Part shown: positions 42,609 through 51,227 of the stretch, in pieces
Position numbering within the stretch: the stretch's first letter is position 1
Layout: every line of letters begins with the position of its first letter
DNA from: Streptomyces seoulensis
Lineage (GTDB): Bacteria > Actinomycetota > Actinomycetes > Streptomycetales > Streptomycetaceae
NCBI RefSeq assembly: GCF_004328625.1
Contig: NZ_CP032229.1
Span: forward strand, 310,001 to 374,000
Direction: 5' to 3'
DNA: 64,000 bases
The notes under the pieces: model-generated
The model's input: only the letters and a program-made list of their open reading frames with translations
Database searches by the model: none
What the model was told of the DNA's origin: nothing
Translations under genes and position numbers: made by a program

Positions 42609-44945
42609 GTGACCGAGGCAGGGCGGGGGACGGACGGCAACGACGGCACCGGTGCCGATGACGGCGCCCGGCGTGGGCGCGGCCGGCGCGCGGCACCGAA
42701 GCGGGCGTGGGGACGCCGGCCCCAGGAGACGGACCGGCAGGAGCCCGGAAGCACCCCGGACCCGGCCCCGTTCGAGCCCGAGGCCACCATGCAGCTCCGG
42801 GTCGGCACCATCCGCCCCGACGAGACGATGCAGCTCAAGATCGTCGCCCTGGACGGCACCCGCCCCGCGCCGAAGCCCGAACCGGAGGCTCCCGAGGAGC
42901 CTGACGCCCCCTCCCGCGTCCTGGCCCCGCTGCTGACCGTCCTCGCCGTACTGCGCCGCATCCTCGCCCCGGTCACCGCCAGGCTCGCCCCCTGCATGGC
43001 GCTCGCCGCGCCCCACGTCCGCAAGCTGCGCCCGGAGTACCCGCGTCCGGGCCGGGAGGACTGGCGGCGCTGGATACCGTCCTGGCGGCAGTGGCTCGCG
43101 GGCTGGCTCGCCCTGATGGGCCTGAGCGGCCTGTGCCTGACCGTGGCCTACGCGGCGACCGATGTCCCCACCAACCTCAACTCCTACGCCACCCAGCAGG
43201 ACAACGTCTACTTCTGGTCCGACGGCACCCCGATGGCCCGGACCGGCTGGGTGCGCCGGCAGGCGATGCCGCTCAAGGACATCCCGGAGGGCGTGCGCTG
43301 GGCGGTGCTCGCGGCGGAGAACGAGAGCTTCTACTCCGACCCCGGCATCTCCGCCAAGGGCATCACCCGCGCCCTGTGGCGCACGGTCGGCCAGGGTGAC
43401 ACCGAGGGCGGCTCCACCATCACCCAGCAGTACGTCAAGAACGTCTACCTGAACCAGGACCAGAACCTCGGCCGCAAGCTCACCGAGGCGATGATCTCCC
43501 TCAAGCTCGACAACCGGATGAGCAAGGACAAGATCCTCGAGGGCTACCTCAACACCAGCTGGTTCGGGCGCGGCACCTACGGCATCCAGCGCGCCTCCCA
43601 GGCGTACTACGGCAAGGACGTCAGCAAGCTGAACCCCAGCGAGGCCGCCATGCTCGCCTCGCTGCTCAAGGGCGCCGGCCTGTACGACCCCACGCTCAGC
43701 GCGGCCAACCACCGCCGGGCGGTGGAGCGGTGGTCGTGGATCCTCGACCGCATGGTCAAGATCGGCAAGCTCTCCCCGGCCGAGCGCGCCAAGTACACCA
43801 AGTTCCCGGAGCCGACCAAGTCGCTCCAGATCTACGACACCGGCAAGCAGAGCGACTATCTGGTGGAGCTGGCGTCGAGTTACGCCAAGAAGAGCGCCCA
43901 TCTGTCGGACAAGGAGTTCGACCTCGGCGGCTACCAGATCTACACCACCTTCGACCGCAAGCGGGAGAGCGAGCTGACCGACGCGGTCACCAAGGCGCGC
44001 CAGGCCGCGATGAAGAAGGACCCCAAGGCAGCGCGAACCGCCCACTACGGTGCCGCCTCGGTCGCCACGGACGGCCGGATCGTCGCCGTCTACGGCGGCC
44101 CCGACCACCGCAAGCAGGGCTACAACGAGTCCAACGCCACTACCGTGCCCGCCGGTTCGGCCTTCACACCCTTCGTCTACGCGGCGGGTCTGGAGAACGG
44201 GGTGCACAAGACCCGTGAGGGCCCGGCCACCCCCGTCACCCCGGAGTCGGTCTACAACGGCGACGACGCGGTGCCCGTCACCACCCCCGAGGGCCCCTAC
44301 TGGGACCGCAGCGGCAAGAAGGTCGCCGCGCACAACGACGGCAAGCGCTCCTACGGGCCGATCTCCCTGCGCCAGGCGCTCGCCCGCTCGGTGAACACGC
44401 CCTTCATGCAGCTCGGCATGGACACCGGCCTGGAGAAGGTGAAGGCCACCGCGCAGGCGGCCGGACTCCTGCCGTCCAGCTTCGGCCCGGCGACGCCCGA
44501 CCTGTCGCTCGGCACCTCCACGCCCAGCACGATCCGCATGGCCAGCGGTTACGCCACCTTCGCGGCGGACGGCCGGCACACCGAGCCGTACTCGGTGCGC
44601 CGGGTCACCCGCAACGGCGCCGGTGTCCGCCTGGACGCGCCCGACCGGCGCCGGGCGGTACGCCCCGAGGTCGCCCAGCAGGTGGGCGAGGCCCTCGCGG
44701 ACAACTTCCGTGCCTTCCACCCCACCCCCGCGGCGACCACCCCGGCCGCCGGCAAGGACGGGACCACCGACAAGGACACCGCGCTCTGGTACACGGGCAC
44801 CCTCAAGTCGGTGTCGACCGCGATCGTCGTCTACCGCATCGACCTGGGCAAGAGCCTGGAGCCGCTGCCGCTGGACGGTCTGGCCGGCACCCGTGAGAAC
44901 AGCGTGCCGTTCGGAATCTGGTCGCAGGCCGTGGGCATCGGCTGA
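42609..44945 (+). CDS. Class A penicillin-binding protein with altered transpeptidase motifs
   Basis: Bifunctional-type PBP of 778 residues. A cytoplasmic charged N-terminus is followed by a membrane helix near 160-180 (WLALMGLSGLCLTVAYAAT). The glycosyltransferase domain (about 190-370) looks intact: catalytic Glu237 in AAENESFY, then GGSTITQQYVKNVYLN and KDKILEGYLNTSWFGRGTYG. The transpeptidase domain has the fold but not the usual active site. The SxxK tetrad is S517-A-F-T520 (AGSAFTPF instead of PGSxFKPF), the SxN motif S594-V-N596 is kept, and KTG is K716-D-G718. Without the tetrad lysine, acylation should fail, so the protein probably acts only as a glycosyltransferase. GTG start with GGGAGG upstream. 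Confidence 0.9.
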   Translation: MTEAGRGTDGNDGTGADDGARRGRGRRAAPKRAWGRRPQETDRQEPGSTPDPAPFEPEATMQLRVGTIRPDETMQLKIVALDGTRPAPKPEPEAPEEPDAPSRVLAPLLTVLAVLRRILAPVTARLAPCMALAAPHVRKLRPEYPRPGREDWRRWIPSWRQWLAGWLALMGLSGLCLTVAYAATDVPTNLNSYATQQDNVYFWSDGTPMARTGWVRRQAMPLKDIPEGVRWAVLAAENESFYSDPGISAKGITRALWRTVGQGDTEGGSTITQQYVKNVYLNQDQNLGRKLTEAMISLKLDNRMSKDKILEGYLNTSWFGRGTYGIQRASQAYYGKDVSKLNPSEAAMLASLLKGAGLYDPTLSAANHRRAVERWSWILDRMVKIGKLSPAERAKYTKFPEPTKSLQIYDTGKQSDYLVELASSYAKKSAHLSDKEFDLGGYQIYTTFDRKRESELTDAVTKARQAAMKKDPKAARTAHYGAASVATDGRIVAVYGGPDHRKQGYNESNATTVPAGSAFTPFVYAAGLENGVHKTREGPATPVTPESVYNGDDAVPVTTPEGPYWDRSGKKVAAHNDGKRSYGPISLRQALARSVNTPFMQLGMDTGLEKVKATAQAAGLLPSSFGPATPDLSLGTSTPSTIRMASGYATFAADGRHTEPYSVRRVTRNGAGVRLDAPDRRRAVRPEVAQQVGEALADNFRAFHPTPAATTPAAGKDGTTDKDTALWYTGTLKSVSTAIVVYRIDLGKSLEPLPLDGLAGTRENSVPFGIWSQAVGIG

Positions 44946-45014
44946 CCCCGCCGCCGCCCCGGCGCACCCCTTCCCGGCTCCTCAACCCGCAACCCGCCCC
45001 GGAGATCGATCCGT

Positions 45015-46289
45015 ATGAAGTCGTCGAGCACAGGCCGCCGTCGCAAGGCACGCCCCACCGAGGGCGGCCGCGTCACGCGCCCCGTCGTCCTCGCGCTGGC
45101 CGTGCTGCTCGTGGTCGTCTCCACGGTCACCGGGTATCTGCTGCTCAGCCACGAGAACGACCTGGCGGCCGCGGTCTCCCCCGCCAAGGACCCCGGCCCG
45201 TCCGCGGAGCCCGAGTGGGACGGGAGGACCAAGGTGCTCGGGGACGGCTCGACGTCCTACACCGGGCCGCAGGAAGGCACGTTGAAGCCCGTACGGCTCA
45301 AGCCCGGTGAGAAACCGCCCCAGTTCGTCGTCTTCTCCTGGGACGGCGGCCTGGAGGGCAGCGACCATCTCTTCTCGCACTACCGCGAACTGGCCAAGCA
45401 GTACGACGCCCACATGACGTTCTTCCTCACCGGCATCTACCTGCTGCCGAAGGCCAAGAAGGACCTCTACCACCCGCCGCAGCACTCCCCCGGCGCCGCC
45501 GCCATCGACTACGCCACCGACGAGCACATCCGCGAGACGCTGGAGCAGCTGCGCGCCGCGTACGAGGACGGCAACGAGATCGGCACCCACTTCAACGGCC
45601 ACTTCTGCGGCGCCAAGGGCGGCGGCGACTGGAGCGTGCAGGAGTGGAAGAGCGAGATCGACCAGTTCTACTCGTTCGTGGAGCACTGGAAGACCAACAC
45701 CGGCTACAAGGACATCGATCCGCTGCCCTTCGACTTCAAGAAGGAGGTCACCGGCGGCCGGGCGCCCTGTCTGGAGGGCCAGAAGAACCTGCTGAAGGCC
45801 ATCAAGGGCTACGGCTGGCGCTACGACGCGTCCTCCGCGGGCGACTTCCAGATCTGGCCGGCCAAGAAGGACGGTGTCTGGGACTTCCCGCTCCAGATGC
45901 TGCCCTACGAGTCCGGCAAGTACCAGGGCCTGTCCATGGACTTCAACTTCCTGTACAACCAGTCGGACGGCGAGACGCAGGGCAACCCGGCCGAGTTCCC
46001 CAAGTGGGAGCAGCAGACGGTCGATTCGTACATGGCCGGTTTCAACCGGGTGTACTACGGGAGCCGGGCGCCGCTGTTCATCGGCAACCACTTCGAGGAC
46101 TGGAACGGCGGCATCTACATGCGGTCCATCGATCAGGTGGTCAAGAACGTGTGCACCAAGAAGGGCGTGAAGTGCGTGTCCTTCAAGGAGCTGGCCGACT
46201 GGATGGACGTCCAGACACCGCAGACGCTGGCCCGGCTGCGCACCCTGGACCCGGCTCAGTCGCCCGACTGGTCATCGGTCGTCAAGTGA
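45015..46289 (+). CDS. Membrane-anchored NodB-like polysaccharide deacetylase homologue
   Basis: 424 residues, with a signal anchor near 23-45 (VVLALAVLLVVVSTVTGYLL) and an extracytoplasmic NodB-fold domain (about 95-410). Motif 1, usually TFDDG, reads FSWDGG, so one of the paired aspartates is missing. Motif 2 is THFNGHF, keeping the HxxxH metal site. Motif 3-like regions include GWRYDASSAGDF. The loss in motif 1 makes ordinary deacetylation doubtful. It begins 69 bases after the PBP gene on the same strand, so a cell-wall role alongside that glycosyltransferase is plausible. Start MKSSSTGRRRKARP has GGAG upstream. Confidence 0.8.
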   Translation: MKSSSTGRRRKARPTEGGRVTRPVVLALAVLLVVVSTVTGYLLLSHENDLAAAVSPAKDPGPSAEPEWDGRTKVLGDGSTSYTGPQEGTLKPVRLKPGEKPPQFVVFSWDGGLEGSDHLFSHYRELAKQYDAHMTFFLTGIYLLPKAKKDLYHPPQHSPGAAAIDYATDEHIRETLEQLRAAYEDGNEIGTHFNGHFCGAKGGGDWSVQEWKSEIDQFYSFVEHWKTNTGYKDIDPLPFDFKKEVTGGRAPCLEGQKNLLKAIKGYGWRYDASSAGDFQIWPAKKDGVWDFPLQMLPYESGKYQGLSMDFNFLYNQSDGETQGNPAEFPKWEQQTVDSYMAGFNRVYYGSRAPLFIGNHFEDWNGGIYMRSIDQVVKNVCTKKGVKCVSFKELADWMDVQTPQTLARLRTLDPAQSPDWSSVVK

Positions 46290-46419
46290 CGTGTGAAACA
46301 GTCTGGTTCCACTTGTGCATCCCGTCTTCACACCTGCCGCACACGGCATGCGAAGATGCGTTCGCCCGGTCTCTGTCACCGGAGTCCCGGTCTCTGTACC
46401 GGCGTAGAGGGGAACATCA

Positions 46420-47598
46420 TTGAAGTCAAGAAAATTGAGCCGTAAGCGGAGCCGCGCCACCATAATCTCGGCGGCGGCCGCCTCCGTGGTGGCGGGCGTC
46501 GCCCTGCTGCCCAACTGGAGCGCGGGCGCGGCGGTCACCGACGACCCCACCGTCGACACGGCGACCAAGGCGACCTTCCAGAAGCTCGCGGACGCGGTCT
46601 TCACCGACCGTACGCAGGCCCTGGTGGCCGGTGCCACTGAGGGCCGCAAGCAGCGGACCTCCGGTTTCTCCGGCGATGTGCGCCTGTCCGGCACGCAGTC
46701 GCGCCAGGAGGACTCGGCGCTCAGCCAGCTGCGCGGCCGCAAGAGCCGTCTGGCCGCGCTGGGTGAGCAGTACAGCGCGGGCAGCACCAGCGTGAAGCTG
46801 GACGCCACGCAGGTCAAGGGACGGCGGGCCACGGTGGCCGTCACCGAGACCACGTCGCTGACGTACAAGAAGGTCACGGGCAACGAGCCTCCCACCACGG
46901 GGTTCCAGGCGCACCACGAGCTGACCTTCCAGGCGGACCGCGGTGGCAACTGGCAGCTCACGCGCATCAAGGACACCGACGAGGGCTACCTCGCGGTGAA
47001 CCAGGTGGCGAAGCCCGAGGTCGCCAAGGTCCAGGTGAAGGCGGACGACAGCCCGCCGGACGCGCCCCGCGCGGCCACCACCCGGCCGGCCCCGGCGAAG
47101 CCGAAGACCCTCACGGGCACCGGCTACGACTACAAGGCCATGGTCGCGTACGCGACGAAGTACTGGAGCAAGTACAACACCGAGTACCCGGACTTCAACG
47201 GGGCCGGCGCGGGTGGTGACTGCACCAACTTCGTCAGCCAGTCGCTGAAGGCGGGTGGCTGGAAGCACGTTCCCGGTTACACGAACGACTTCCACAAGTG
47301 GTTCGGTACCGCCGACATCCAGTCGGACTCCTTCGTGGGTGTGAACGAGTTCTCCTGGTTCGCGCTGTCCTCGAAGCGGGTCACGAGCCTTGCGAACGTC
47401 TATCAGGCCGACATCGGCGATGTCATCCAGATGGACTTCAACAAGGACGGGTCCAAGGACCACACGATGATCGTCACCAAGCGCGACGCCCAGGGCGTGC
47501 CCTACGTGACGTACCACTCCACCAACACCTACAACCGGTCGGTGGCGAGCCTCGTCGCGTCCTACCCGACGGCGGCGTTCTACGCCTACCGCACCTGA
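46420..47598 (+). CDS. Secreted amidase-domain (PF12671) protein
   Basis: 392 residues. A signal peptide (TIISAAAASVVAGVALLPNW) is followed by a roughly 180-residue beta-rich module and a C-terminal Amidase_6 domain (about 240-392). The catalytic Cys is in GGDCTNFVSQSLKAGG and the His in GSKDHTMIVTKRD, with a late NTYNRSV segment. This is the NlpC-like cysteine-hydrolase layout found in many Gram-positive secreted proteins; bond specificity is unknown. The start is TTG 46420 with GAGGGG seven bases upstream. A terminator follows its stop. Confidence 0.87.
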   Translation: MKSRKLSRKRSRATIISAAAASVVAGVALLPNWSAGAAVTDDPTVDTATKATFQKLADAVFTDRTQALVAGATEGRKQRTSGFSGDVRLSGTQSRQEDSALSQLRGRKSRLAALGEQYSAGSTSVKLDATQVKGRRATVAVTETTSLTYKKVTGNEPPTTGFQAHHELTFQADRGGNWQLTRIKDTDEGYLAVNQVAKPEVAKVQVKADDSPPDAPRAATTRPAPAKPKTLTGTGYDYKAMVAYATKYWSKYNTEYPDFNGAGAGGDCTNFVSQSLKAGGWKHVPGYTNDFHKWFGTADIQSDSFVGVNEFSWFALSSKRVTSLANVYQADIGDVIQMDFNKDGSKDHTMIVTKRDAQGVPYVTYHSTNTYNRSVASLVASYPTAAFYAYRT

Positions 47599-47608
47599 TC
47601 AGGTGACC

Positions 47609-47647
47609 GAGGACCCCCGCCCGGCAGCCCGCCGGCCGGGGGTCCTC
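47609..47647 (+). terminator. Terminator of the amidase gene
   Basis: 10-bp stem GAGGACCCCC/GGGGGTCCTC enclosing a GC-rich inner loop, ten bases past the stop. Confidence 0.75.
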
Positions 47648-47715
47648 GCGCGTTGGGGGTGCGGTCGCGCCGCTTCCGCGATGGAATCGACCGACGCCTC
47701 ACCCCCGGAGCCCGT

Positions 47716-48183
47716 ATGCCCGCCCGACCGCCCCTGCCCCCGTTCACCCGCGACAGTGCCACCGAGAAGGTCCGGCTGGCGGAGGACGGCTGGAACTCCC
47801 GCGACCCGCACAAGGTGTCCCTCGCCTACTCGCCCGACAGCCGCTGGCGCAATCGCGCCGAATTCCTCTCCGGCCGCGAGGCGATCGTCGCCTTCCTCAC
47901 CCGCAAGTGGGACCGGGAACTCGACTACCGGCTGGTCAAGGAGCTGTGGGCCTTCGGTGACGACCGGATCGCGGTCCGCTTCGCCTACGAGTGGCACGAC
48001 GACTCGGGCAACTGGTTCCGGTCCTACGGCAACGAGAACTGGGAGTTCGACGGCGAGGGGCTGATGCGGGTGCGGATCGCCTCCATCAACGATCTGCCCA
48101 TCGAGGAGTCGGAGCGGAAGTACCGCTGGCCGCTCGGGCCTCGGCCGGACGGGCATCCGAGGCTGTCGGAGCTGGGGCTCTGA
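47716..48183 (+). CDS. NTF2-fold protein, DUF1348 family
   Basis: 155 residues. The sequence [40 protein letters not shown] and [24 protein letters not shown] are the signature of DUF1348, an NTF2/SnoaL-like cone fold with no assigned reaction. ATG 47716 ([10 protein letters not shown]) has GGAG six bases upstream and is preferred to 47653. It is likely monocistronic. Confidence 0.85.
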   Translation: MPARPPLPPFTRDSATEKVRLAEDGWNSRDPHKVSLAYSPDSRWRNRAEFLSGREAIVAFLTRKWDRELDYRLVKELWAFGDDRIAVRFAYEWHDDSGNWFRSYGNENWEFDGEGLMRVRIASINDLPIEESERKYRWPLGPRPDGHPRLSELGL

Positions 48184-48268
48184 GTGGTGGTCCTTTGCCG
48201 GGTGGCGGGGCGTGGATAAAGTCGGCCGTCGACCGGGTTTCTGTTGGTGTGGGCTTCAGGGGGCGTGG

Positions 48269-48895
48269 ATGAGCCGGTACGCGCGGTTGGCGTTCACCAA
48301 GAATGTGCGGGGCGTCCAGGAGGAGCGGGGCAGTGCGCAGGCGATGGCGCGGCTGCTGGCGCGGGACACCGAGGAGCCGGACCGGATGGGGCCGGACGAG
48401 GCGGACTTCATCCAGGCCCGCGACGGGTTCTACCTGGCCAGCACCGGTGAGGACGGCTGGCCGTACGTGCAGTTCCGGGGCGGTCCGCCGGGGTTCGTGC
48501 ATGTGCTGGACAGCGGCACGCTGGCCTGGGTGGAGGTGCGCGGCAACCGGCAGTACATCACCGCGGGCAACCTCCGCTCCGACGACCGGGTCTCGCTGTT
48601 CTTCATGGACTACGCCAACCCCACCCGGCTGAAGATCTTCGGCCGCGCGGAGACCCGCGATCCGGCCGAATTCCCCGAGCTGCACGAGCGGTTGTCCGAC
48701 CTGCGCACCGACGGCCCGCTGGAGCTGCTGATGCTGATCCGGGTCGAGGGGCTGTTCTGGAACTGCCCCAAGCACATCACCCCGCGCTACTCGGAGCCGG
48801 AGCTGGCCGAGGCGCTGGAGCCGGTGCGGGAACGGATGCGGATGCTGGCCGAGGAGAACCTGGAGCTGCGGGAGCGGCTCCAGGCGCGGGACTGA
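48269..48895 (+). CDS. Pyridoxamine 5'-phosphate oxidase-fold flavoprotein
   Basis: 208 residues with a split-barrel flavin fold: FIQARDGFYLASTGEDGWPY, QFRGGPPGFVHVLD, NRQYITAGNLRSDDRVSLFF and IFGRAETRD. These match the PNPOx-like or Pyridox_oxase_2 family that binds FMN or F420 and reduces or oxidises unknown substrates. The C-terminus is a long helix (RMRMLAEENLELRERL), suggesting dimer contacts. ATG 48269 is the start, with a G-rich site upstream. Confidence 0.85.
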   Translation: MSRYARLAFTKNVRGVQEERGSAQAMARLLARDTEEPDRMGPDEADFIQARDGFYLASTGEDGWPYVQFRGGPPGFVHVLDSGTLAWVEVRGNRQYITAGNLRSDDRVSLFFMDYANPTRLKIFGRAETRDPAEFPELHERLSDLRTDGPLELLMLIRVEGLFWNCPKHITPRYSEPELAEALEPVRERMRMLAEENLELRERLQARD

Positions 48896-48900
48896 GCGGC

Positions 48901-48927
48901 GCCGGAACCCCTCTGCGGGGTTCCGGC
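48901..48927. terminator. Bidirectional terminator
   Basis: Perfect 11-bp stem GCCGGAACCCC with loop TCTGC, between the convergent flavoprotein gene and the methyltransferase gene. It marks the left border of the phenazine cluster. Confidence 0.85.
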
Positions 48928-48951
48928 CGCCGCGCGCTCAGCTACCCGGCG

Positions 48952-49776
48952 TCACTGTGCGGCGAGCCGGGCTCGGATCAGCCACAGCCGGTTGGCGAAC
49001 CGGCGTCCGCGCGGCTGGACGTCGTAGGGCCAGCGTCCCTCCCCCGCGCCGGGCTGGCCCGGCTCCTTCAGCGACTCGACCTCCCAGCCGTTGGCCTGAA
49101 GGAACGGCTCCGGCTCGTCGGTGCCGAAGATCCACGGTGTGCCGTCCTCGGCGAGCCGGTCGAGGAACGGCTTGGAGAACGGGCTGCGCAGCAGGGTCCG
49201 GCCGAGGATGTCGAAGGCGAGGTGGCTGCCGGGCGCGGAGGCGGAGGCCAGCAGGCGCAGCAGCCCGGCGGCCTGCTCCTCGGTGAGGAAGAAGGTCAGC
49301 GCCTCGGCGACCCAGAGCGTGGGCCGCGTCCGGTCGAAGCCGGCCGCCTCCAGGTCGGGCAGCCACTCCTTGGTCAGGTCGGCGGACACCTCGTGGCGCT
49401 TGACGGAGGGCTTGGCGCCCAGCGCGTCGAGGCGGCGCCGCTTCTCGGTGATGAGCGGGCCGTGGTCGACCTCGTAGACGTCGACGTCGTCGGGCCAGTC
49501 GAGGCGGAAGGCGCGGGTGTCCATGCCGGCCGCGATCAGCACGACCTGGCCGATGGAACCGTCCGCGAGCAGGTCGCGGATGGCGTCGTCCAGGAAGCGG
49601 GTGCGGATGGAGATGAACGGCAGCAGACCGCCGCCGGTGTAGCGGTCGATCAGCTCGAACCCCTTGGGCTCGGCGAGGTCGCGGGCCAGCGGGTCGACGT
49701 AGAGGGCGTCCTCGCGCTCGGACTCCAGGGCGCGGGCGGCGGCCATCCACTGTGCGGTGTACGAAACGGCGTGCAT
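48952..49776 (-). CDS. SAM-dependent methyltransferase, leucine-carboxyl-methyltransferase-like
   Basis: 274 residues of the PPM/TIGR00027-type family: VSYTAQWMAAARALESERED at the N-terminus, GQVVLIAAGMDTRAFRLDWP (motif I), YEVDHGPLITEKRRRL and TLWVAEALTFFLTEEQA. Such enzymes methylate carboxyl or hydroxyl groups of small molecules. It is the last leftward gene, 59 bases after the LuxC-like reductase gene, so it probably belongs to the phenazine operon and may methylate a phenazine carboxyl or phenol. That assignment is inference; a housekeeping or unrelated methyltransferase is possible. Confidence 0.82.
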   Translation of the reverse strand: MHAVSYTAQWMAAARALESEREDALYVDPLARDLAEPKGFELIDRYTGGGLLPFISIRTRFLDDAIRDLLADGSIGQVVLIAAGMDTRAFRLDWPDDVDVYEVDHGPLITEKRRRLDALGAKPSVKRHEVSADLTKEWLPDLEAAGFDRTRPTLWVAEALTFFLTEEQAAGLLRLLASASAPGSHLAFDILGRTLLRSPFSKPFLDRLAEDGTPWIFGTDEPEPFLQANGWEVESLKEPGQPGAGEGRWPYDVQPRGRRFANRLWLIRARLAAQ

Positions 49777-49835
49777 GGAGGTGGTGGTCCTTTCGGCAAG
49801 TTCTCTTGTCCAGCAGGGAAGTAGCGAGGCGGGGC

Positions 49836-51227
49836 TCAGGTGCGGATGACCGCCTTGGTGCGCATCAGGAAGTCGCCGAGGAAGCCGTCGTGCGGCAGTC
49901 CGGGCGCGATGCGGTAGGTGGGGGTGTCGCCGACGTAGACGTTGCCGATGGTGGGCTCATCCAGCAGCCGGTCGATCAGTTCCTCCCGCCGGGTCAGCGC
50001 GGTGACGACGAGGCTGTCCCGCAGGACGGCCGTGCCGGCCTCGGGGGTCCAGGGCGCCACCCAGACGCAGGGGAAGGGCAGTTCGACGCCGAGCTGGGCC
50101 GCGTCGGGCCGGTCGGCCTGGTGCACGGCGGGCCGCAACGCGGCACTGCCGTCACCGAGTTCGGCCACCACCCCCTCCGCGCCCAGCCAGGCCCGGGTGC
50201 CCGCCGCCCGGTTGGCCAGATGGGTGCCGAACGCCCGTGCCGTGGCGACGGGTTGGACGGGCAGGACGGCCTTGTCGTCCTCCGGCGCGAGCGCGGGCAG
50301 CGCGCCGAGCCGTTCGGCGAGGGCCGCGCACAGCGGGGCCGGGTCGCCCTCCACGAGGACGGCGGTGGCGTTGACGCAGCCGGTGCCGCCGTGGTGGCTG
50401 ACCGAGTCGACGATGGTGTCCAGGTGCTCGCGCCAGTCCACGTCGGCGGTGACGAGGATCTTGGACCGGCCGGGCCCCTGGGTGAGCACCGCCGGGTCGC
50501 TCCGGTGGCGCCGGACCGCGTCGTCGCCGCCGTACACCATGCCGAGGTCGGCGCCGCGCAGCAGCTCGTCGGCCAGTTCGTGCCCGGTGGGCAGGAACGC
50601 CACCTGGTCCGGCCCGAGTCCGGCCTCGCGCAGCGCGGTGATCAGACGGTACGGGGTGAACGGCTCCCGGCGCGAGGGGCGGACGGCGACCCGGAAGCCG
50701 AGCGCCAGCGCCTCGGGCCAGAGGCTGTGGGTGCCGGGGTGGTTGCCGGCCGCGTTCACCGCGAACACCTCGCCGCGCCGGGTCCACACCGCGCGCCCGG
50801 CGCGGGTGAGCGGGTCGCGCCAGTCGTCGCGGGCGTCCACGGGCCTCGCCCGCCGGGCGCTGTCGTACGCGGCGGCCAGGCGCTCCCCGATGGCGCGGGT
50901 CGCGGTGCGGACGACCGCCAGGGGCACACCGCCGACCCGGCTGACGAGGTGCTCGTGCTCGGCGACGGTGAGTCCGCCCAGCCGGCCGGTGGTGAACAGC
51001 TCGGCGGCGCGGGCCAGTACGGCGGCCCGGTGATCGGGGGCCGGCGGCTCGGCCCGGCGCAGCGCGGTCAGCGCGCGGTGCAGGAACACGCCAGGCACCA
51101 GGCTGAGCTGGGCGACCGGCGCCCCGGAGACATCGGTGACCGTGAGCCGGTTGCGGGCCCGGTACGGGCCCCTCGGCCCGAGCGCGTCGAGCTGGGGCAA
51201 CGCCTCCTCTTCCGGCGTGGGCGGCAT
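49836..51227 (-). CDS. LuxC/EhpG-like acyl reductase (phenazine carboxyl reduction)
   Basis: 463 residues of the aldehyde-dehydrogenase superfamily, LuxC branch. The catalytic Cys lies in SHHGGTGCVNATAVLVEGDP. The nucleotide region shows GEVFAVNAAGNHPGTHSLWP, as in LuxC-like enzymes that reduce activated carboxyls to aldehydes. Its start codon overlaps the stop of the activating-enzyme gene (ATGA). In the Pantoea griseoluteic acid pathway the equivalent pair EhpF and EhpG converts one carboxylate of phenazine-1,6-dicarboxylate to aldehyde. This pair very probably does the same. Confidence 0.82.
   Translation of the reverse strand: MPPTPEEEALPQLDALGPRGPYRARNRLTVTDVSGAPVAQLSLVPGVFLHRALTALRRAEPPAPDHRAAVLARAAELFTTGRLGGLTVAEHEHLVSRVGGVPLAVVRTATRAIGERLAAAYDSARRARPVDARDDWRDPLTRAGRAVWTRRGEVFAVNAAGNHPGTHSLWPEALALGFRVAVRPSRREPFTPYRLITALREAGLGPDQVAFLPTGHELADELLRGADLGMVYGGDDAVRRHRSDPAVLTQGPGRSKILVTADVDWREHLDTIVDSVSHHGGTGCVNATAVLVEGDPAPLCAALAERLGALPALAPEDDKAVLPVQPVATARAFGTHLANRAAGTRAWLGAEGVVAELGDGSAALRPAVHQADRPDAAQLGVELPFPCVWVAPWTPEAGTAVLRDSLVVTALTRREELIDRLLDEPTIGNVYVGDTPTYRIAPGLPHDGFLGDFLMRTKAVIRT

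Noticed and set aside
42294..44720. 808-codon minus-strand frame opposite the PBP gene
   Set aside because: It has Gly/Val/Leu/Arg composition without domains, while the plus strand carries clear PBP motifs.
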